Notes under the pieces: model-generated | Database searches by the model: none | Told to the model about the DNA's origin: nothing | What the model saw: the letters and a program-made list of their open reading frames with translations, nothing else | Shown: one piece after another, positions 63,235-64,000 of the stretch | How the letters are laid out: every line of letters begins with the position of its first letter | How positions within the stretch are numbered: the stretch's first letter is position 1 | Source: Micromonospora polyrhachis | Lineage (GTDB): Bacteria > Actinomycetota > Actinomycetes > Mycobacteriales > Micromonosporaceae | DNA: 64,000 bases | Reading direction: 5' to 3' | NCBI RefSeq assembly: GCF_014203835.1 | Contig: NZ_JACHJW010000001.1 | Coordinates: 2,441,176 to 2,505,175 of the forward strand | Made by a program: the position numbers and the translations under genes

Positions 63235-64000
63235 GTGTCGAGCCGGGAACGCACCATGATGTCGGGGTCCTCCGCACCGCAGGTCAGACTGTTCCGTAAC
63301 GACTGGAGCCCACTGACCCCCGCTGCGTTGGGCCAATGGCTGCCCACCAAGTCGGTCTCCGTGGTCATTCCTGCCTACAACTGTCAGGAATCGCTCGACC
63401 TGACACTCGCCTCGCTGAGCCAGCAGACCTATCCCACCCACCTGCTCGAAGTGGTCGTGGTCGACGACGGCAGCGAACCGCCCATCGAACTACCCAAGAT
63501 CCGTCCGCTCAACTGCCGCCTCGTGCGGACGGCCGACCATTCCACCGGTTGGGGAAGGTCCAACGCGCTGCACGTCGGGGCGACGGTGAGCACCGGGGAG
63601 ATCCTGCACTGGCTCGACGCTGACATGATCGTCTTTCCGGAACACGTCGAGGCGCAGGTCCGGTGGCAGCACGTCTCCGACGAGGCGGTGACCCTCGGTT
63701 ACAAACGCTTCGTCGGTGACGGCTGGGCCACCCCGGAGGAGGTCGCCGAGCGGTGCGCGAAGGGCACCGTCGACACGCTCTTCCGGTTCGAGGACACCGA
63801 GCCACACGACTACGTCGAGAAACTCATCGACGACACCAAGCAGCTCCGGGGCGGTGACCACCTCAACTTCCGGGCCCATGTCGGTGCTACCGCCGCCTTG
63901 CCCCGCTCCCTCTACGAGGCGACTGGCGGGCTCAACACCGAACTACGACTCGGTGAGGACACCGAGTTCGGCTACCGCCTGGCCCAGGCCGGTGCCGTGT
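63235..64000 (+). CDS. Family 2 glycosyltransferase, 3' end cut by the window
   Basis: The frame opens at GTG 63235 (ATG 63256 or 63259 are alternatives) and is open to the end of the window, 255 codons. It has SVSVVIPAYNCQESLDLTLA, LEVVVVDDGSEPPIELP, the DxD motif in ILHWLDADMIVFPEHVEAQV and LRLGEDTEFGYRLAQAG. This is a classical GT2 enzyme. It is divergent from the GT2 gene at 63137, and both begin with the same TGTCGAGCC sequence after the first base. The acceptor is unknown. Confidence 0.93.
   Translation, partial: MSSRERTMMSGSSAPQVRLFRNDWSPLTPAALGQWLPTKSVSVVIPAYNCQESLDLTLASLSQQTYPTHLLEVVVVDDGSEPPIELPKIRPLNCRLVRTADHSTGWGRSNALHVGATVSTGEILHWLDADMIVFPEHVEAQVRWQHVSDEAVTLGYKRFVGDGWATPEEVAERCAKGTVDTLFRFEDTEPHDYVEKLIDDTKQLRGGDHLNFRAHVGATAALPRSLYEATGGLNTELRLGEDTEFGYRLAQAGAV

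Overview
The window is high-GC actinobacterial DNA with many GTG and TTG starts and dense ATGA/GTGA gene overlaps. The gene content (MoxR/DUF58/transglutaminase operon, ECF42 sigma factor with a DGPF protein, DUF5753 regulators, SARP/AfsR regulator, pSAM2-type integrative element) points to Micromonosporaceae, probably Micromonospora or a close relative. This assignment is inferred from gene families, not from a marker gene.

Region 1 (1-11.6 kb) is chromosomal backbone: the end of a moxR gene, DUF58 and a transglutaminase-like membrane protein whose catalytic Cys and His are replaced; an opposing set of a beta-helix/AAA+ ATPase, a small protein and a receptor-like Ser/Thr kinase; then a DUF1579-like protein, a DUF998 membrane protein, a YCII/DGPF protein with an ECF42 sigma factor, and an MmcQ/YjbR protein.

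Region 2 (11.85-36 kb) is a mobile-element island at a tRNA-Arg(CCT) gene. It holds a pSAM2-like actinomycete integrative and conjugative element (AICE): integrase, excisionase, RepSA, SpdB-like protein, FtsK/TraSA translocase and a string of small genes, all on the minus strand. Control and cargo genes follow: two GntR regulators, a chain of five tiny genes each overlapping the next by 4-8 bases, a YdcF protein, and a TcmP plus three-Cys-motif (DUF5131) pair. An IS630 and an IS5 element come next. Two more copies of the attachment sequence lie at 32.0 and 35.34 kb, and integrase 3' ends recur at 12.14 and 35.87 kb, so the locus records several rounds of insertion and decay. Small orphan genes sit between these scars.

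Region 3 (36-64 kb) returns to chromosomal genes: an AfsR/SARP-type regulator convergent with a DrrAB-like drug exporter; a macrolide-type glycosyltransferase; a DUF5753 regulator with its 67-aa neighbour; an F420-dependent NADP reductase-like protein; a large secreted subtilase followed by a SigE-family sigma factor and a membrane protein; a serine hydrolase; an alpha/beta hydrolase; a secreted coiled-coil/M15-like protein; a GH65 disaccharide phosphorylase with beta-phosphoglucomutase and a MalK/MsiK-type ATPase; a polytopic GT-C-like protein; and two family-2 glycosyltransferases, the last cut by the window end.

The observations I rate highest are the serial-integration record at the tRNA gene, the chain of coupled tiny genes under a paired palindromic operator, the TcmP/DUF5131 cargo pair, a previously hidden 24-codon ORF upstream of the transfer genes, and the active-site-less transglutaminase homologue.
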